Source: Geminicoccaceae bacterium (lineage in GTDB: Bacteria > Pseudomonadota > Alphaproteobacteria > Geminicoccales > Geminicoccaceae). From it: a DNA stretch of 8,912 nt. The position numbers and the translations under genes are program-made. Positions 1 to 6,131 of this stretch are shown here, in pieces; the first letter of the stretch is position 1; every line of letters starts with the position of its first letter. Under the pieces are notes generated by a model. The model worked only from the letters and a program-made list of their open reading frames with translations, searched no databases and was not told where the DNA came from. The DNA lies in assembly GCA_020446285.1 (NCBI GenBank), contig JAGREZ010000126.1, forward strand, positions 311 to 9,222. Reading direction: 5' to 3'.

Positions 1-10
1 CGTCAGTGCT

Positions 11-601
11 CTAGCTCTCGCCTTTCAGCGCGCGCAGCGTCACCGTCAGCACATCATCCATGCGATCGATCTGGGATCTGGTTCGGGCCATGATCTGAAG
101 CCCGTGATGTGTCGCGTTCAGGAAGCGGGCATATTGGCGGGCGTCGTGACTGGCGGAGATCGAGCCGTCGGCATGCCCCCGCGCGATGGCCTCGGCGAAG
201 GCGTTTTCCATGCCGTCGAAATCCCGTTCGATCAGCTTCTGAATCTCTTCGTCATGCGGGGCCATTTCGGCGGCCTCGTTGCAACTCATGCAGCCGAAGG
301 GGCGGTCTTCTGCGCGGGCATGTTTCAGTACCATCCGGAAAAACGCCGCGATCGCGGCATAGGCGGTCGGGCCGCTTTGCAAGTAGCCGCGCATGGTGCG
401 GATTCTTTCGACCCGGTAGGCTTCGAACGCGGCGAGGAACAGGTCACGCTTGCTGCCGAATGTGTCATAGAGGCTGCTCTTGCTCAGCCCCGTGGCGCGC
501 AGAAGATCCGCCATCGAGGTGCCCTCATAGCCCTTGCTCCAGAACAGCCGGGTAGCCTGAAGCAGGGCTTCGTCCTCGTTGAATTCCCTGGGGCGCGCCA
601 T
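11..601 (-). CDS. TetR/AcrR-family repressor, NemR-like
   Basis: Likely a one-component DNA-binding repressor of the neighbouring ene-reductase gene. The 196-residue length is normal for TetR. The N-terminal domain (about 5-52) has the helix-turn-helix, with the recognition part around TGLSKSSLYDTFGSK (37-51). The C-terminal ligand domain carries FGCMSCNEAAE (102-112). The Gly-Cys there (C104) occupies the same family motif as the redox-reactive Cys106 of E. coli NemR, and a second cysteine, C107, lies three residues on. ATG at 601 is preceded by AAAGGA on the minus strand, a good ribosome-binding site. The gene lies 108 bp downstream of the OYE gene on the same strand, as in nemRA but in reversed order, with a stem-loop between. 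A weak promoter of its own (TTGTCA near 650-655, poor -10) is possible. TetR class is certain; sensing of electrophiles is inferred from the cysteine motif and the neighbour. Confidence 0.9.
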   Translation of the reverse strand: MARPREFNEDEALLQATRLFWSKGYEGTSMADLLRATGLSKSSLYDTFGSKRDLFLAAFEAYRVERIRTMRGYLQSGPTAYAAIAAFFRMVLKHARAEDRPFGCMSCNEAAEMAPHDEEIQKLIERDFDGMENAFAEAIARGHADGSISASHDARQYARFLNATHHGLQIMARTRSQIDRMDDVLTVTLRALKGES

Positions 602-671
602 GGCTGGTTCCTTTGTTATCTCCTGTAGTTACGGCATCGGGAGCGACGCTGACAAGCGAGGTGCCCCGCCT

Positions 672-698
672 GCGGGCCGGAATGCGCCCCCGGCCCGC
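672..698 (-). terminator. GC-rich stem-loop between OYE and TetR genes
   Basis: A perfect 9-bp inverted repeat (GCGGGCCGG at 672-680, CCGGCCCGC at 690-698) with a 9-nt loop begins 12 nt after the OYE stop codon. No T-run follows on the minus strand, so it is not a textbook intrinsic terminator. It could be a partial terminator that lowers expression of the repressor gene, or an mRNA-stabilising hairpin. Confidence 0.5.
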
Positions 699-709
699 GT
701 TTCACGTCC

Positions 710-1786
710 TCAGGCGACGTCGAGCGTGGGGTAATCGGTGTAGCCCCGCTCTTCACCCTGGTAGAAGGTCTCCGGGTCCGGCTGGTTGAGCGGCGCGCCG
801 CGACGGAACCGTTCGACAAGATCGGGATTGGCCAGGAAGCTTGATCCGAAGGCGACCAGATCGGCCGTTCCCTCGCGCAGCGCCGCTTCGGCGCGGGCGG
901 CGTCATAGCCGCCATTGGCGATATAGGTTCCGCCGAACCGACGCTTGAAATCGGCGAAATCGAACGGCGCGGTGCCAAGCTGCGCGCCGTGCAGATAGGC
1001 GAGGCCATAGCCGTTCAGCATATCGGCGACATGGCTGAAGGTCTCGGTTGGGTTGCTGTCGCTCATGGAGAAGCCGTCAAAAACCGGCGACAGGCGCACG
1101 CCCACGCGGCTTGCGCCGATGGCTGCGGTGACGGCCTCGACGACCTCCTTGAGGAACCGCGCGCGGTTCCCGGGCGATCCACCATAGGCGTCCGTGCGCT
1201 TGTTGCTGCCATCGCGCAGGAACTGGTCGATCAGATAGCCATTGGCCGCGTGGATCTCGACCCCGTCGAATCCGGCCTGCATGGCGTGTTCCGCCGCGCG
1301 GCGGTAATCGGCGACGATGCCGGGGATTTCATCAATGGTGATTTCGCGCGGGGTTTCCAGATCCTTCAGCCCGGTTTCGGTGATGATCGTCCCTTCCGCC
1401 GCGATCGCAGAGGGCGCGACGGGCAATCCGCCACCGGGCTGGATGCTGCTATGCGACAGCCGCCCGACATGCCAGATTTGCAGGAAAATCCTGCCGCCAC
1501 GGGCATGAACCGCCTCCGTCACCAGTTTCCAGCCCGCGATCTGTTCAGCCGAGAAGTTCCCCGGCGTGCGCGGATAACCCTTGCCCTGCGGCGAGATCTG
1601 CGAGGCCTCGGTGATGATCAGGCCCGCCTCTGCGCGCTGCGCGTAATACTCGGCCATCAGCGCGGTCGGCACATCGCCGGCCCCCGCTCGGCTGCGTGTC
1701 AGCGGCGCCATCACCATGTGGTTTTGCAGCAAAAGCGGGCCGAGTTTGGCCGGGGAGAGCAGTCGTTCGGGGGCCTGACAGGTCAT
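710..1786 (-). CDS. Old Yellow Enzyme family FMN ene-reductase (NemA-like)
   Basis: A cytosolic FMN flavoprotein expected to use NAD(P)H to reduce activated C=C bonds such as those of enones and N-ethylmaleimide; family members also reduce nitro compounds and nitrate esters. The 358 residues form one TIM-barrel domain of usual size. Family marks in order are MAPLTRSR (26-33, with the Thr at FMN N5), QIWHVGR (103-109), the HxxN pair H179/N182 that binds the substrate oxygen, Y184 as proton donor in GYLIDQF, YGGSPGNRARF (201-211), R231 and FG at 313-314 for FMN phosphate. ATG at 1786 has AAGGAT 7 nt upstream. The gene has its own promoter with an overlapping operator and lies upstream of the NemR-like gene, so substrate-induced derepression is likely. 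Family assignment is very secure; the natural substrate is unknown. Confidence 0.96.
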   Translation of the reverse strand: MTCQAPERLLSPAKLGPLLLQNHMVMAPLTRSRAGAGDVPTALMAEYYAQRAEAGLIITEASQISPQGKGYPRTPGNFSAEQIAGWKLVTEAVHARGGRIFLQIWHVGRLSHSSIQPGGGLPVAPSAIAAEGTIITETGLKDLETPREITIDEIPGIVADYRRAAEHAMQAGFDGVEIHAANGYLIDQFLRDGSNKRTDAYGGSPGNRARFLKEVVEAVTAAIGASRVGVRLSPVFDGFSMSDSNPTETFSHVADMLNGYGLAYLHGAQLGTAPFDFADFKRRFGGTYIANGGYDAARAEAALREGTADLVAFGSSFLANPDLVERFRRGAPLNQPDPETFYQGEERGYTDYPTLDVA

Positions 1787-1808
1787 GTCGTGATCCTTTG
1801 CACGTTGC

Positions 1809-1822
1809 GGACCGATTGGTCC
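1809..1822. promoter_or_regulatory. Operator dyad O1 for the OYE gene
   Basis: GGACC-GATT-GGTCC is a 5-bp inverted repeat with a 4-nt spacer, placed directly after the -10 hexamer and over the expected start site of the OYE promoter. The ACC-N4-GGT core and spacing resemble, from memory, the NemR box of E. coli. The NemR-like protein encoded at 11-601 is the natural candidate to bind it. The binding partner is inferred. Confidence 0.7.
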
Positions 1823-1851
1823 ATAACAAGCATGAATGGCATGGCGTCCAA
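1823..1851 (-). promoter_or_regulatory. Promoter of the OYE gene
   Basis: On the minus strand a -35 box TTGGAC (plus positions 1846-1851) and a -10 box TGTTAT (1823-1828) are separated by exactly 17 bp. The expected start near 1816 gives a leader of about 30 nt before the ATG. The operator dyad abuts the -10, so a bound repressor would block polymerase. Confidence 0.65.
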
Positions 1852-1903
1852 TACCGGTGATCCCATGCCGATTCGATGCTGATGTGGCTTGTATAACAAT
1901 TCA

Positions 1904-1917
1904 GGACCATATGGTCC
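1904..1917. promoter_or_regulatory. Operator dyad O2, second copy
   Basis: GGACCATATGGTCC is a perfect 14-bp palindrome with the same arms as O1. Both copies continue rightward with the same six bases, so TGGTCCATAAC is shared (1817-1827 and 1912-1922), exactly 95 bp apart. No convincing promoter is seen beside this copy. It may act as an auxiliary site that raises occupancy or supports looping with O1. Confidence 0.6.
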
Positions 1918-1984
1918 ATAACTATGTTCTCATCGTAAAGACCGCCAAGTCTGCATAGCGATTTTGCTGGTCGCTAGTGCATCG

Positions 1985-2015
1985 ATCCAGACAGATCGTA
2001 CGGATCTGTCTGGAT
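1985..2015. promoter_or_regulatory. Orphan 13-bp inverted repeat, operator-like
   Basis: ATCCAGACAGATC (1985-1997) and its exact reverse complement (2003-2015) flank a 5-bp centre. The ACAGATC/GATCTGT core looks like the dyads bound by TetR-type repressors. Short GCATC/GATGC arms further out (1979-1983 and 2021-2025) extend the symmetry imperfectly. No T-run follows on either strand, so a terminator is unlikely. No gene begins within 150 bp, so its target is unknown. Confidence 0.5.
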
Positions 2016-2184
2016 AAATTGATGCAAAAACAAAGAGCCAGGGGAACGACAACCGTTGCCACCCGCCTTCGGGAAGGCGCCATGGAAGATATGGCAGAGC
2101 AACTGCTGCATTTTGGAATCGGCAGACTGGAGGCGATTGGCAGGCAGGCCGAGAAGCAATCTCCGTGAATCCGGGCCACGTTTG

Positions 2185-2221
2185 GCGCCTTCGGAACAGG
2201 GAGGCGCTGGAGGTTGCGCCT
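2185..2221 (-). terminator. Alternative stem-loops after the transporter gene
   Basis: Reading the minus strand after the stop at 2223, the arms AGGCGC (2216-2221), GCGCCT (2202-2207) and AGGCGC (2185-2190) follow each other. The middle arm can pair with either neighbour (8-nt or 11-nt loop), giving two mutually exclusive hairpins. There is no U-tract. They may end the operon transcript or protect its 3' end. Confidence 0.35.
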
Positions 2222-2222
2222 G

Positions 2223-3794
2223 TCAGGTTTTTGCGAACATGTGCGAAATGGTGATCTTGAGTACAATCAACAGCGGCACGGCCAGCACGAACAACAGAGC
2301 GACGGAATAGAAGGCGGCATTGAAGGAAATCGTGTTCACTTGCCCCATCAGCATCTGCCCGATCAACTGCCCCGCCATCTGACTGGCGCTGGTGGCATCC
2401 ATGCCCTTGCCGGCCAGCATCGCGGTCAGGTCGCCCAGACGTTCGGCGACAGCCGGATTGCCATCGGTCAGATGCGCGCCAAGGACTGAGCGGTTGAGCG
2501 CCGCGCCATGGCTGACAAGGGTTTCAAGCGCCGCAACGCCCATAAGCCCGCCCATCTGACGACCGATATTGAACAGCGCGATGCCCGCGGCCAGATGCCG
2601 GTCCGGCAGGCTGTTGAAGGCGACAAGCTGAATCGACAGGAACAGGAACCCCAGACCCAGCCCGCGCAGGAGGATCGGCGTCATCATGTCCTGCGCGCCG
2701 CTTTGCATGTTGGAACCCGCCAGCAACCACATCGCCAGCATGATCAGGGTAATGCCAAAGGGCACCGTGGCGATGGGCGGAATCCGGCCCGTCTGCATGA
2801 GGAACGCGGCAAGGAACATGGCGGCGATGAACAACCCGCCGCTTGGCAACAGCAACATACCGGCGTCGGTTGCCGTCAGACCGAGAACGGAAACCGCGAA
2901 AGCGGGGATCAGGTAGGCGCTTCCGAACAGGGCGGCGCCGGCGACGAAGCTGACGAAAAAGGCGAAGGCGAAGTCTCCGAAATCGAATAAGCCCAAGCCG
3001 AACAGTGAGCCATTGCGGGGCCGGGCCTTGAGCGCGGCGAAGGCCAGCAGGGCCGAAAGGGCGGCGACAGCGAGCCAGACAATGCGGGGTTCGCGAAACC
3101 AGTTCCAGCGGTCGCCCTGAACGAAGAGATAGGTCAGGCAGGCCAGCCCGGCCGACAAGGTCATGAAGCCAGCCCAGTCAAACCGCAACCGCGGCAAATC
3201 GGGCAAGGGGCGCCCATCCGACATCAGCAGCAATCCAGCCGCCACCATGGCGATCAGGGCGTTGCCGGTGAAAATCCATGCCCAGGACCGGTTGTCGACC
3301 AGCCAGCCCTGTATCGCAGGGGCGATCGCCGCCGGGGTGACGACAGAACCGAGTGCGAACAGCGCCAGCACCAGCGGCCAGGTTTTTCGCGGGCTTGCAA
3401 GCATGAACAGGGTTTGCCCGGAAATGACCAGCACGCCACCGGCGAAACCCTGCATCATGCGCAAGGCAGCCAATGCGCCGGTGTCAGCGGTCATCGCGGC
3501 AAGCCCGCACGCCACCGCCATCATCAGTGTCGCGACCAGCACCAGAGAGTTCAGATTGAAACGGGCCGAAAGCCATGGCGCGATACAGAAACCGATCAGT
3601 TTCAGCGCTGTGTAGCCGGTGTTCAGCCAGGCGGATTCATCGGGTGTGGCATGGGTATCGCCCATGATGTCGGCCGCCCCCAGCGACAAAAGGGAACTGG
3701 CGACAGCCTCGCTCACCGCCGCAAGCGTCAATGCCGCCGCGAAAACTGCTCCCGGCGATACGCGCTGCGCCGACGGTGTCGACATCGCGGTCAT
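2223..3794 (-). CDS. DHA2-family MFS drug exporter, EmrB-like
   Basis: An inner-membrane proton antiporter expected to work with the adjacent membrane fusion protein, moving hydrophobic toxicants out of the cell. The 523-residue length and run of hydrophobic segments fit the 14-helix DHA2/EmrB/QacA group. Visible marks are the first helix (about 15-40), the LRMMQGFAGG motif B around R112 (111-120), a motif C-like stretch PAAIAPAIQGWL (154-165) followed by WAWIF (171-175), and a long loop (about 425-485) before the last helix (about 492-513), as in EmrB. ATG at 3794 overlaps the stop of the fusion protein gene by 4 bp (ATGA) with GAGAGG just upstream; an in-frame second ATG lies at 3785. Expression should follow the divergent TetR at 5022-5654. 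Family is secure; substrates are unknown. Confidence 0.93.
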   Translation of the reverse strand: MTAMSTPSAQRVSPGAVFAAALTLAAVSEAVASSLLSLGAADIMGDTHATPDESAWLNTGYTALKLIGFCIAPWLSARFNLNSLVLVATLMMAVACGLAAMTADTGALAALRMMQGFAGGVLVISGQTLFMLASPRKTWPLVLALFALGSVVTPAAIAPAIQGWLVDNRSWAWIFTGNALIAMVAAGLLLMSDGRPLPDLPRLRFDWAGFMTLSAGLACLTYLFVQGDRWNWFREPRIVWLAVAALSALLAFAALKARPRNGSLFGLGLFDFGDFAFAFFVSFVAGAALFGSAYLIPAFAVSVLGLTATDAGMLLLPSGGLFIAAMFLAAFLMQTGRIPPIATVPFGITLIMLAMWLLAGSNMQSGAQDMMTPILLRGLGLGFLFLSIQLVAFNSLPDRHLAAGIALFNIGRQMGGLMGVAALETLVSHGAALNRSVLGAHLTDGNPAVAERLGDLTAMLAGKGMDATSASQMAGQLIGQMLMGQVNTISFNAAFYSVALLFVLAVPLLIVLKITISHMFAKT

Positions 3795-4825
3795 AACGCC
3801 TCTCCCGATTCGACGGTCACCCGCGCCGAAAGGCCGGGAACGATGCGTCCGGGAACCGGGTTCTCCACGATGCGGATCTTGACCGGCACACGCTGCACCA
3901 CCCGCACGAAGTTCCCGGTCGCGTTGTCGGCGGGCAGCATGCTGAAGGCCGACCCGCTGCCGGGGGCGAGGCTGTCCACCACGCCGGTGAATGCCTGGTC
4001 CGGGAAACCGTCGATGGCGACGCGCACATGCTGGCCTGCATGGATATTCCCGATCTGGGTTTCCTTGAAATTCGCCACCAGCCAGACATTGTCGACCGGA
4101 ACGATGTCGACCAGCGGCGCTCCGGGCGTCACCAGCCGACCGGTACGAACCTGCCGGTTTCCGATCACGCCGCCAACGGGGGCACGGACAACCGTATCCT
4201 CAAGATCAAGCGCAGCCAGTTCCCGCGCCGCCTCGGCCTGCGCCTTGGCGGCGACTGCCGCATCGCGCTGGCTTGTCAGAACCTTGACGCGCTGCTGCTG
4301 TGCGTCAAGCGCGGCGGTGGCCGCCGCCAGCCCTGCTTCGGCGCGCAAACGCTCCGCATCGCTTTCATCCACCCCGGACTGGCTGATGGTGTTCGTCTGG
4401 CCGAGTTTCCGGCGGCGATCGTTTTCCTTCCTGGCCAGATCGAGATTGGCGACAGCAGCCTGAAGCTCAGCTTTGGCCTGGCGTATCGTCGCCTGCTGCA
4501 ACACCGTATCGGCGTCGACATTCTCCAGTTTCGCCTGCGCCGCCTCGACATTGGCGACGGCCTGCGCCAGACGCGCGCGATAATCCCTGTCATCAATGCG
4601 AAACAGGATATCACCGGCCTGAACGATCTGGTTGTCACTGACCTCCACCAAGGTGACATAACCGCCAACCCTGGGGGCAAGCGCAACGATGTCTCCATGA
4701 ACATAGGCATTGTCGGTCGACATCTCGCCAAGCGAACCTGCCCACCACCATGCCACCGCCCCGAATACGACTGCGGAGACGCAAAGCAGAACGCCGATGC
4801 GTTTTTTCGCGCCGGGCCGGGTCAT
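3791..4825 (-). CDS. HlyD/EmrA-family membrane fusion protein
   Basis: Periplasmic adaptor that joins the EmrB-like pump to an outer-membrane channel, which is not encoded here. Of 344 residues, 1-9 are a basic cytoplasmic end, about 10-30 is the single membrane anchor, and TDNAYVHGDIVALAPRVGGYV (37-57) is the EmrA/HlyD signature of the first lipoyl half. A long Ala/Gln/Glu-rich coiled coil spans about 85-210, APVGGVIGNRQVRTG (215-229) is the second lipoyl half, and the beta-barrel contains GSGSAFSMLPADNATGNFVRV (about 289-309). I place the start at ATG 4825, because GGAGG lies 5 nt before it. An upstream TTG at 4837 would put that ribosome-binding site inside the gene. It overlaps the small ORF upstream and the emrB-like gene downstream, each by ATGA. 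Confidence 0.93.
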   Translation of the reverse strand: MTRPGAKKRIGVLLCVSAVVFGAVAWWWAGSLGEMSTDNAYVHGDIVALAPRVGGYVTLVEVSDNQIVQAGDILFRIDDRDYRARLAQAVANVEAAQAKLENVDADTVLQQATIRQAKAELQAAVANLDLARKENDRRRKLGQTNTISQSGVDESDAERLRAEAGLAAATAALDAQQQRVKVLTSQRDAAVAAKAQAEAARELAALDLEDTVVRAPVGGVIGNRQVRTGRLVTPGAPLVDIVPVDNVWLVANFKETQIGNIHAGQHVRVAIDGFPDQAFTGVVDSLAPGSGSAFSMLPADNATGNFVRVVQRVPVKIRIVENPVPGRIVPGLSARVTVESGEAL

Positions 4826-4902
4826 GTCGTCCTCCAATCGTTCGAGCCAACCGACACATGACCGGGGGCTGGCGCTTGCTGGATGAAAGCGGTGGTCTTC
4901 AT
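4822..4902 (-). CDS. Predicted 26-residue leader ORF coupled to the emrA-like gene
   Basis: An unrecognised small ORF running from ATG at 4902 to TGA at 4822-4824. It begins MKTTAFIQQ, has a Pro/Gly-rich centre (APAPGH) and ends SNDWRTT. GGAGG (4910-4914) lies 7 nt before its ATG, which is as good as any start in the window. Its stop overlaps the ATG of the emrA-like gene as ATGA, the same junction that links the emrA-like and emrB-like genes. It has no signal peptide or membrane helix. It could be a true small protein, a leader that couples or tunes pump translation, or a start region that does nothing. The reading frame and signals are seen directly; function is not known. Confidence 0.55.
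   Translation of the reverse strand: MKTTAFIQQAPAPGHVSVGSNDWRTT
4831..4835 (-). promoter_or_regulatory. Ribosome-binding site of the emrA-like gene
   Basis: GGAGG on the minus strand, 5 nt before ATG 4825. It decides the start of the fusion protein against the TTG at 4837, and it lies inside the last codons of the leader ORF, as expected for coupled translation. Confidence 0.75.
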
Positions 4903-4926
4903 GTCGGCTCCTCCGGCTGAGGTAAT

Positions 4927-4942
4927 GGTAATGATTATTACC
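4927..4942. promoter_or_regulatory. Operator A of the efflux operon
   Basis: GGTAATGATTATTACC is a 6-bp inverted repeat with a 4-bp spacer. An extra GGTAAT half-site lies directly beside it (4921-4926). It covers the predicted start site of the efflux promoter. It should bind the TetR protein encoded at 5022-5654; this pairing is inferred from position. Confidence 0.7.
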
Positions 4943-4945
4943 TTG

Positions 4946-4975
4946 CCAATACGGTAATATGTGTTACCGTGTCAA
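4946..4975 (-). promoter_or_regulatory. Promoter of the efflux operon
   Basis: On the minus strand a perfect -35 hexamer TTGACA (4970-4975) is followed after 18 bp by TATTGG (4946-4951), a weak but usable -10. Operator B fills the spacer and operator A lies over the expected start near 4939. A bound repressor would therefore exclude polymerase twice. Confidence 0.55.
4953..4968. promoter_or_regulatory. Operator B of the efflux operon / tetR
   Basis: GGTAATATGTGTTACC repeats the GGTAAT-N4-RTTACC pattern of operator A. The symmetry extends to ACGGTAA/TTACCGT (4951-4970). The centres of A and B are 26 bp apart. It lies between the -35 and -10 of the efflux promoter and 54 bp before the divergent tetR start, so it may also autoregulate that gene. 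Confidence 0.7.
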
Positions 4976-5021
4976 GAAATTTCATGCGACGCGAACAAGC
5001 CGTCGAAAGGACGATCAGAGA

Positions 5022-5654
5022 ATGACGGAGCCATCGACAGTTCAGCCAGGTCAGGAGCGCGGATTGCGCCGCCGGGAACAGACGATCGAAGCCGCCACGG
5101 CGGCTTTCATGAAACGCGGTTTCGCCAAGACATCGCTGCAATCCATCGTGCGCGAATCGGGCGGATCGCTGCGCGATATCTATGCCCGGTTTGGCGATAA
5201 GGAGGGATTGTTCCGGGCCGTCATCATTGAGGCGGTCTCGGTGGCCATGGATGCGCTGGACGATATCAGACATTCCGCGGACAGCCCACGGCCGACCCTC
5301 GAACAATTCGCCCGCGCTCTGCTGATCGTCCTGATGGCCCCCCGGACCGTGGCGCTCTATCGCGTAGTTCTGGGCGAGGCCGTGCATCAGCCGGAGATTG
5401 CCCGCGCCTTCAGGGATGCGGCTCCGGAAGAAGCTGTCCGGCGCCTTTCGGAAAAGTTGCACATATGGGCGGAGGCCGGGCTGATATCAGCGCCGGATCC
5501 GGAATGGCTGGCGCGCCAGACAATCGAGGTGATCAAGGGCAGCATGCATAACCGCGCCCTGCTGGACCCGGAATTCCGTCCATCCAGCGCCGATATAGAG
5601 AAGCAGGCCAGCAGCGCCATCAATTTGATCTGGAATGGCATGGCCCCGAAGTGA
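5022..5654 (+). CDS. TetR/AcrR-family repressor of the efflux operon
   Basis: A 210-residue transcriptional repressor divergent from the EmrAB-like operon and the likely ligand of the two GGTAAT dyads. The N-terminal DNA-binding domain (about 15-62) ends in TSLQSIVRESGGSLRDIYARF (37-57) followed by GDKEGLF, the classic TetR helix-turn-helix region. The C-terminal domain (about 75-205), with ALYRVVLGEAVHQPEIARAF in its middle, resembles the AefR/AmrR type of pump repressors. I choose ATG 5022, because AAAGGA (5006-5011) lies 10 nt upstream. The longer frame from 4959 would start within operator B and adds a basic non-conserved extension. Its inducer is probably a pump substrate, but nothing in the sequence identifies it. 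Confidence 0.92.
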   Translation: MTEPSTVQPGQERGLRRREQTIEAATAAFMKRGFAKTSLQSIVRESGGSLRDIYARFGDKEGLFRAVIIEAVSVAMDALDDIRHSADSPRPTLEQFARALLIVLMAPRTVALYRVVLGEAVHQPEIARAFRDAAPEEAVRRLSEKLHIWAEAGLISAPDPEWLARQTIEVIKGSMHNRALLDPEFRPSSADIEKQASSAINLIWNGMAPK

Positions 5655-5725
5655 ATTGCTGCGCTTCGCACTATCCAGATCAAGAATGAATGACGACTGC
5701 CCCCGAGCCAAGGCCGCTTTTCGTA

Positions 5726-5836
5726 TCAAATTTCCACTGCCTCCGCGAAGGCCAGCGCATCCTCAAGATGAACACCCACATACCGGACTGTGCTATCCAT
5801 TTTTGCATGCCCGATCAGCAGTTGAACGGCGCGCAG
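5726..5836 (-). pseudogene. C-terminal fragment of a tyrosine recombinase/integrase
   Basis: About 36 codons that read LRAVQLLIGHAKMDSTVRY, then VGVHLEDAL and an end in AEAVEI-stop. This is the distal catalytic end of a phage-type tyrosine recombinase: the LLGH box with its histidine and the TVRY tyrosine nucleophile, with the stop where the family usually stops. Everything upstream, including the other catalytic arginine and lysine residues, is missing. Integrase homology begins at 5836, one base from the inverted repeat end at 5838. The frame stays open across the repeat into the next ORF, but no functional protein can be expected. Confidence 0.75.
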
Positions 5837-5837
5837 G

Positions 5838-5861
5838 GTAACCGGTGCAAAAGTCCGGGCG
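5838..5861 (+). repeat. Left 24-bp inverted repeat of the cassette
   Basis: Reads GTAACCGGTGCAAAAG and then TCCGGGCG. Its reverse complement recurs at 6132-6155 with 22 of 24 positions identical; the two differences (at 5839 and 5854) are T versus C. Similarity stops at both edges, as for terminal inverted repeats. Confidence 0.85.
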
Positions 5862-5934
5862 TTGGTGGATTTGTAGTGTTGGAACCTGCTCTGGCGAGAT
5901 AAGAATCTGTTCTCGATTCCCAGGATTGATGGGA

Positions 5935-6082
5935 CCAGGGGATCAAACATCCAGGCCGGCATCTGGACTACGAGACCCTCCGAAGCCCGTGCCCTCAAAA
6001 ACTTGCCGTCCATTCGCTCCTGGACCTGCCGGACTTCAACCCGACGTCCGAAATACGGATGCCAGCGATAGTGAACTTCCAA
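5935..6082 (-). pseudogene. Degenerate DUF5372-like integrase-associated ORF
   Basis: The minus-strand frame reads EVHYRWHPYFGRRVEV, then a KFLRARASEGLVVQ stretch and AWMFDP. This pattern (HYRWHP.FG..V near the start, a FL/GVVV strand, WMxDP) is, from memory, that of small DUF5372-type ORFs that accompany tyrosine-recombinase modules in alphaproteobacteria. There is no ATG: the best start is TTG at 6082, and the frame opens at a stop at 6119-6121. After WMFDPLV the likeness fades and the frame reads on through the inverted repeat into the recombinase fragment. I call it a remnant; the family name is tentative. Confidence 0.5.
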
Positions 6083-6131
6083 TTCCTGCCCGACATGGGC
6101 AGAATGACCGGGGAATTGTCAAAGGCCTGAT

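Larger units (their letters stand above)
1923..2222. other. Intergenic stretch without a recognisable gene
   Basis: This gap between the OYE regulatory region and the end of the transporter gene holds no ORF that I recognise. It contains the 13-bp dyad at 1985-2015, a small hairpin with arms CGCCTT/AAGGCG (2064-2079), and the stem-loops behind the transporter stop. An open frame on the plus strand (GTG 1977 to TGA 2168, inner ATGs at 2022 and 2082) has no clear ribosome-binding site for its longer forms and no familiar motif. Confidence 0.5.

Noticed and set aside
989..1882. A 297-codon plus-strand frame opposite the OYE gene
   Set aside because: It is a shadow of the conserved OYE reading frame, and its extension into the operator region has no ribosome-binding site.
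1545..1919. A 124-codon minus-strand frame overlapping the OYE gene start
   Set aside because: It crosses the promoter and both operators and is out of frame with the conserved OYE protein.
1977..2168. A 63-codon plus-strand frame from GTG 1977 with inner ATGs at 2022 and 2082
   Set aside because: No known motif and no good ribosome-binding site for the longer forms, and the inverted repeat lies inside it. It might be a gene remnant but cannot be supported from sequence alone.
4826..4837. TTG start at 4837 for the emrA-like gene
   Set aside because: It would contain the GGAGG site that serves ATG 4825, and it adds only four non-conserved residues.
4959..5021. An upstream start for the second TetR gene adding 21 residues
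   Set aside because: That start lies within operator B with no ribosome-binding site, whereas ATG 5022 has AAAGGA at proper distance and starts a normal-length TetR.
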